From contig JAEDFX010000046.1 of NCBI GenBank assembly GCA_016297805.1, positions 1 through 16,768 on the forward strand: 16,768 nucleotides of DNA, read 5' to 3'. The notes below the pieces were generated by a model that saw only the letters and a list, made by a program, of their open reading frames with translations, made no database searches and was not told the origin of the DNA. The DNA is from Treponema sp. GTDB lineage: Bacteria > Spirochaetota > Spirochaetia > Treponematales > Treponemataceae. This document shows, in pieces, positions 13,941 to 16,768 of the stretch. Each line of letters starts with the position of its first letter. Position 1 is the first letter of the stretch. Made by a program: the position numbers and the translations under genes.

Positions 13941-14833
13941 AACTTGATAATTAGTTCTTTATTGCCAATAGGATACAGTAATTCGCTGTATCCTATTTTT
14001 TTTGCAATATGCCTTGCTCTGTCAAAAGCACAGTCCAGATCAGGAGCATTATGGCAGTCAGAATTAATGCATACAGGAACTCCATAAGAATGAAGCAGCT
14101 CCAGAAAGGCAGCTGATGGATAAACGTCATCCATAGTACCACGGGCAATTGCACCAGTATTTATTTCTGCAACGACTCCGGCCTTTGCGATGGCTTTTGC
14201 CGTTAATTGAATTTCTTCTCTATACCAGCTTTCATTCTCATCAAAAAGTTTTAGAACACCATTACGTTTTCTTATTAAATCAGGATGGCCCACAATGTTG
14301 AATTTACCTTTTGCCAGCATCTGACGTTCAGCTTCAAAATATTCACAGACTGCCTTTTTACCGTCTACCAGACCTGTTCTAGAGTCTGCATAAAGCTTAA
14401 TAAGGTTCTCCCGAATATTTTCTACCGTATGATCTACAGTGTAGAACCCTTTTGGTGTATTCACAAAATGAACAGAACCAATAAGAAAATCGGGATTTAA
14501 AGGTTTGTATACGTCAAAATCAGGAATAGCCGAACCAATTTCTGGTGCTTCAAAATAATCTGCTTCAAAGCCAGTGAAAATCTGGATTTGACCGGAATAT
14601 TTTTCTTTTAGACGGTTTATTTCTTTCAGATAATTTTGAATCTGATTTTCAGGAATGTGCCATTCATCATCTGGGGTTTTATAAAAATCAGAAGTCAAAG
14701 GATAGATACAATGGCTTGAGAATCCAATAATTGTGAAATTCTTTTCAATGGCAGATAAAACCATTTCTTCGGCAGAATTTTTTCCGTCGCAGAAGGTACA
14801 GTGAGTGTGAAGATTAATTTTTTCTGTTTTCAT
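13937..14833 (-). CDS. PHP-domain phosphoesterase, histidinol-phosphatase (HisK/HisJ) type
   Basis: A 298-aa protein with a complete PHP metal site: His9 and His11 (NLHTHC), Asp16, His41 (GFSSHC), Glu90 (GFEADY), His122 (GSVHF), His183 (VGHPD), Asp259 and His261 (NSDCHN). This pattern and length fit PHP-family histidinol-phosphatases, which remove phosphate from histidinol phosphate in histidine synthesis. No other his gene is nearby, so another phosphoester substrate is possible. The ATG at 14833 is 10 bp after the stop of the response regulator gene, so the two form an operon. Its last codons carry, on the opposite strand, the terminator of the DksA-like gene. Confidence 0.85.
   Translation of the reverse strand: MKTEKINLHTHCTFCDGKNSAEEMVLSAIEKNFTIIGFSSHCIYPLTSDFYKTPDDEWHIPENQIQNYLKEINRLKEKYSGQIQIFTGFEADYFEAPEIGSAIPDFDVYKPLNPDFLIGSVHFVNTPKGFYTVDHTVENIRENLIKLYADSRTGLVDGKKAVCEYFEAERQMLAKGKFNIVGHPDLIRKRNGVLKLFDENESWYREEIQLTAKAIAKAGVVAEINTGAIARGTMDDVYPSAAFLELLHSYGVPVCINSDCHNAPDLDCAFDRARHIAKKIGYSELLYPIGNKELIIKF
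13967..14003 (+). terminator. Terminator of the DksA-like gene, inside the convergent PHP coding sequence
   Basis: AATAGGATACAG (13967-13978) pairs perfectly over 12 bp with CTGTATCCTATT (13986-13997) around a 7-nt loop. A T-run to 14003 follows. The minus strand has no T-run after the stem, so it should act only on plus-strand transcripts. The whole element lies within the 3' end of the PHP gene. Confidence 0.9.
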
Positions 14834-14843
14834 AATTAATTTT

Positions 14844-16091
14844 TTATTTTGTTTTTAATACAGCCAGAGCTTTTTGAACAAGTACATTAGGCTTCTGTGG
14901 TTTTACTAAATAACTGCTGGCTCCTGCACTAAGAACTTTTATAACAATTTCTTTGCTGAGACTCTTTGAATATACAATTACAGGTGGAGCAAGAGGTTTT
15001 TTGTGTAAAAGCTGAAGAAGTGAAAGACCAGTCTGATCGCTCATAAGAACATCAAGAATAAGAAGATCGAATTTTCCATCTTCATACTGATTTATAAAGT
15101 CTTTTCCAGTTGTAAATGTCATACAGCTGGCACCAGCCGCTTCAAAACAGTTCTTAGTAATTTCCAAAGTACTTTCATCACTGTCAATTACACCAACAGT
15201 AAGAACTGTACCAGTTTTTTTATTAAGAGATTTGTCTATTGAGTCAGACGAGAATCTGGTAGCCATAGCCCCAGAATCTTTTTCTTCTTCAAGAGTTGAA
15301 GTAAGAATTCTGTTGGTGATGATATCTGAAATATCTGTACTCAAAGAGGTGTCTACGAGATCATTCAACATTCGCTGAAGATTTGTGGACATTTCAATTT
15401 CAGAATAATTTTCGTGTCCAATCAGCATCTCTTTTACAAAAGGGCTAAGAGAGAGGATTTTTACATTTTTATTGTGAACCTTTGGACACGCAAGAACATT
15501 ATCAATAAGGAACTCAAGATTGTAACCGTCAACGAAAGTGAGCTCCAGGTTTGTAAGCATAATAACGATTTTAGGATTATCAATTTGTTCCCGTTCAATC
15601 ATTTCTGTAAGCTTAAACTGAAGAAGTGCAATTTTTTCACGGTTTAAACCGAGTGCAAGTTCAACAAAAATAATATTGTTATTGCGATGGAGATCCAGAA
15701 CACAAGGAGTAGTATCCATAGAAAGAGGTACATGGATTACATTGCCAATAGATTTGAAAAGCAAATCGAACTGTACAGGCTTCTCAAAATATTTAATAAC
15801 GCCATATTTTGCCATAGCGGCAATGGAAGAACGGTCACGTTTAGGACCTGTAACAATTACTGGAATACTTATGGTATTGGAATCTTTCATCTTTTTTTCA
15901 AGGAATTCCATTTCCATTTCGCTGTCTTCATCCATATCAAGAATAATAAGATTTGGAAGGGCAGTAATCATTTTTGCGTAAACATCACGATTTTCCTGAG
16001 TTGTAAGAACTTCAATCTGATCTTCTGAAAGTTTCTGTTTTAAGAAATCCCTGAATAGAGGGTGGTTGTCAGCAATTAATACCTTTTTCAT
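14844..16091 (-). CDS. Response regulator with two REC domains flanking a STAS-like domain
   Basis: A 415-aa cytoplasmic protein. The first receiver (1-118) keeps Asp8, the phosphoacceptor Asp52 (LIILDMDED), Thr81 and Lys104 (YFEKP). The middle part (about 128-248) looks like a STAS / anti-sigma antagonist fold: VELALGLNREKIALLQFKL, then IVIMLTNLELTFVDGYNLEFLIDNVL and NVKILSLSPFVKEMLIG. A variable linker (250-292) leads to a second receiver (about 295-415) with Asp303/Asp305, Asp347 (LLILDVLMSD), Ser375 and Lys397 (YLVKPQKP). No DNA-binding or catalytic output domain is present, so it likely signals by protein contacts. No partner histidine kinase is adjacent. Receivers are certain; the STAS assignment is by secondary-structure pattern only. 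Confidence 0.82.
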   Translation of the reverse strand: MKKVLIADNHPLFRDFLKQKLSEDQIEVLTTQENRDVYAKMITALPNLIILDMDEDSEMEMEFLEKKMKDSNTISIPVIVTGPKRDRSSIAAMAKYGVIKYFEKPVQFDLLFKSIGNVIHVPLSMDTTPCVLDLHRNNNIIFVELALGLNREKIALLQFKLTEMIEREQIDNPKIVIMLTNLELTFVDGYNLEFLIDNVLACPKVHNKNVKILSLSPFVKEMLIGHENYSEIEMSTNLQRMLNDLVDTSLSTDISDIITNRILTSTLEEEKDSGAMATRFSSDSIDKSLNKKTGTVLTVGVIDSDESTLEITKNCFEAAGASCMTFTTGKDFINQYEDGKFDLLILDVLMSDQTGLSLLQLLHKKPLAPPVIVYSKSLSKEIVIKVLSAGASSYLVKPQKPNVLVQKALAVLKTK

Positions 16092-16128
16092 ACCAAAAAT
16101 ATTAACACAAATCTTTTACAAAATATAG

Positions 16129-16134
16129 TATAAT
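16129..16134 (+). promoter_or_regulatory. -10 element for the flavin-reductase-like gene
   Basis: TATAAT lies 19 bp before the ATG at 16154, leaving a short leader that contains the SD AAGAGG (16143-16148). No good -35 lies at 17 bp. The response regulator gene diverges from the same 62-bp region. Confidence 0.5.
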
Positions 16135-16153
16135 GCTCAACCAAGAGGTACTT

Positions 16154-16711
16154 ATGAAAACAAATTTTGGAAAACAGACTTTTATGTATCCTATGCCAGT
16201 TCTTATCATTGCAACTTATGATGAGAACGGAAATCCAAACGCTATGAATGCTGCATGGGGTGGAATGCATGATACAAATCAGATTGGAATCTGTCTCTCT
16301 CCTGAACATAAAACAGTAAAAAATCTTCTACAGAGAAAAGCCTTTACAGTAAGTATGGCAGATGCTGCTCATGTTGTTGCATGTGATTATGTGGGACTTG
16401 CTTCTGGTAATGATGTTTCAGATAAAATTGAAAAAGCAGGTTTTACAGTAACAAAATCAGAATTTGTAGATGCTCCTGTTATAAATGAATTGCCTATGTG
16501 CCTTGAGTGTGAATTTGTAAGCTATGAAGAATCTTCGGGTTATATGGTTGCCAATATTATTAATGTTTCTGCTGATGAATCAGTTCTGACAGATGGTAAA
16601 ATTGACCCTGCAAAGTTACAGCCAATTACTTATGATCCAGTAAATCATACGTATATAAAACTTGGCGAAGTAGTTGGAAAAGCATTCTCAGACGGTAAGT
16701 CTTTATTTTAA
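16154..16711 (+). CDS. Flavin-reductase-like (FMN-binding split-barrel) protein
   Basis: A 185-aa protein started at ATG 16154 (MKTNFGKQTFMYPMPVLIIATYDENGNPN) because AAGAGG (16143-16148) directly precedes it; the frame opens seven codons earlier. The sequence follows the flavin reductase / flavoredoxin pattern: PMPVLIIATYDENGNPNAMNAAWGG, then ICLSPEHKTVKNLLQRKAFTVSMAD, and VGLASGNDVSDKIEKAGFT. Members bind FMN and pass electrons between NAD(P)H, flavin or iron-sulfur partners. The exact donor and acceptor cannot be read. It diverges from the response regulator. Confidence 0.87.
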   Translation: MKTNFGKQTFMYPMPVLIIATYDENGNPNAMNAAWGGMHDTNQIGICLSPEHKTVKNLLQRKAFTVSMADAAHVVACDYVGLASGNDVSDKIEKAGFTVTKSEFVDAPVINELPMCLECEFVSYEESSGYMVANIINVSADESVLTDGKIDPAKLQPITYDPVNHTYIKLGEVVGKAFSDGKSLF

Positions 16712-16715
16712 AAGT

Positions 16716-16731
16716 AGGATTAATTAATCCT
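16716..16731. repeat. 16-bp perfect palindrome after the flavin-reductase-like gene
   Basis: AGGATTAATTAATCCT is a perfect 16-bp palindrome, 5 bp after the stop. It has no T-run after it, so it is a poor intrinsic terminator. It may be an operator for a gene beyond the window edge. Confidence 0.45.
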
Positions 16732-16768
16732 GCATGTAGGAATGTTCAGAAAAAGCGGAGCAGGGGTT

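Overview
The window reads as an AT-rich spirochaete chromosome, most likely a gut or rumen Treponema. Four things point there: the characteristic mix of a PEGA-domain secreted protein, an HtrA-type protease, a zinc-ribbon (C+) ribosomal protein L28 and a long-chain 6-phosphofructokinase of the PPi-type lineage; frequent weak or absent Shine-Dalgarno sequences; the two-REC response regulator; and a GH115 xylan alpha-glucuronidase, which suggests plant polysaccharide use. The genus is inferred from protein character, not from a marker search. No rRNA, tRNA, CRISPR array, insertion sequence or phage gene was seen.

Layout. At the left edge a minus-strand lipoprotein with a glucosaminidase-type domain runs off the window (1-599). 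Divergent from it is a tight plus-strand run: radC, a small exported PEGA protein, an htrA-like serine protease and uvrB, ending at a weak terminator. Next come the monocistronic rpmB (promoter, strong SD, terminator) and a 6-phosphofructokinase (own -10, strong terminator). A 354-bp region then holds only a doubtful 67-aa ORF and a set of CTAGTA/TACTAG inverted repeats. It leads into a 966-aa cytoplasmic GH115 enzyme and, 4 bases later, an EamA-family transporter. A bidirectional hairpin terminator separates this from a minus-strand block.

The minus-strand block is, in transcription order, infA, a structured leader, tyrS, then a membrane-anchored J-domain protein. dksA-like traR/dksA diverges from infA on the plus strand and converges on a PHP-family phosphatase gene; its terminator lies inside that phosphatase's coding sequence. 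Upstream of the phosphatase, in the same minus-strand operon, is a response regulator with REC-STAS-like-REC architecture. A flavin-reductase-like protein diverges from it at the right edge.

The most interesting signal is the tyrS leader (13048-13239). It contains a 34-codon ORF with four tyrosine codons, three of them within six codons. A perfect 10-bp intrinsic terminator ends 4 nt before the tyrS ribosome binding site. An upstream 8-nt segment inside the ORF is perfectly complementary to the terminator's 5' arm. This is the full architecture of ribosome-mediated transcription attenuation, responding to Tyr-tRNA supply, on a tyrosyl-tRNA synthetase gene. Such genes are usually controlled by T-boxes where a mechanism is known, and no T-box is visible here. 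A second candidate regulatory system is the repeated TACTAGTA-type operator upstream of the GH115 gene.
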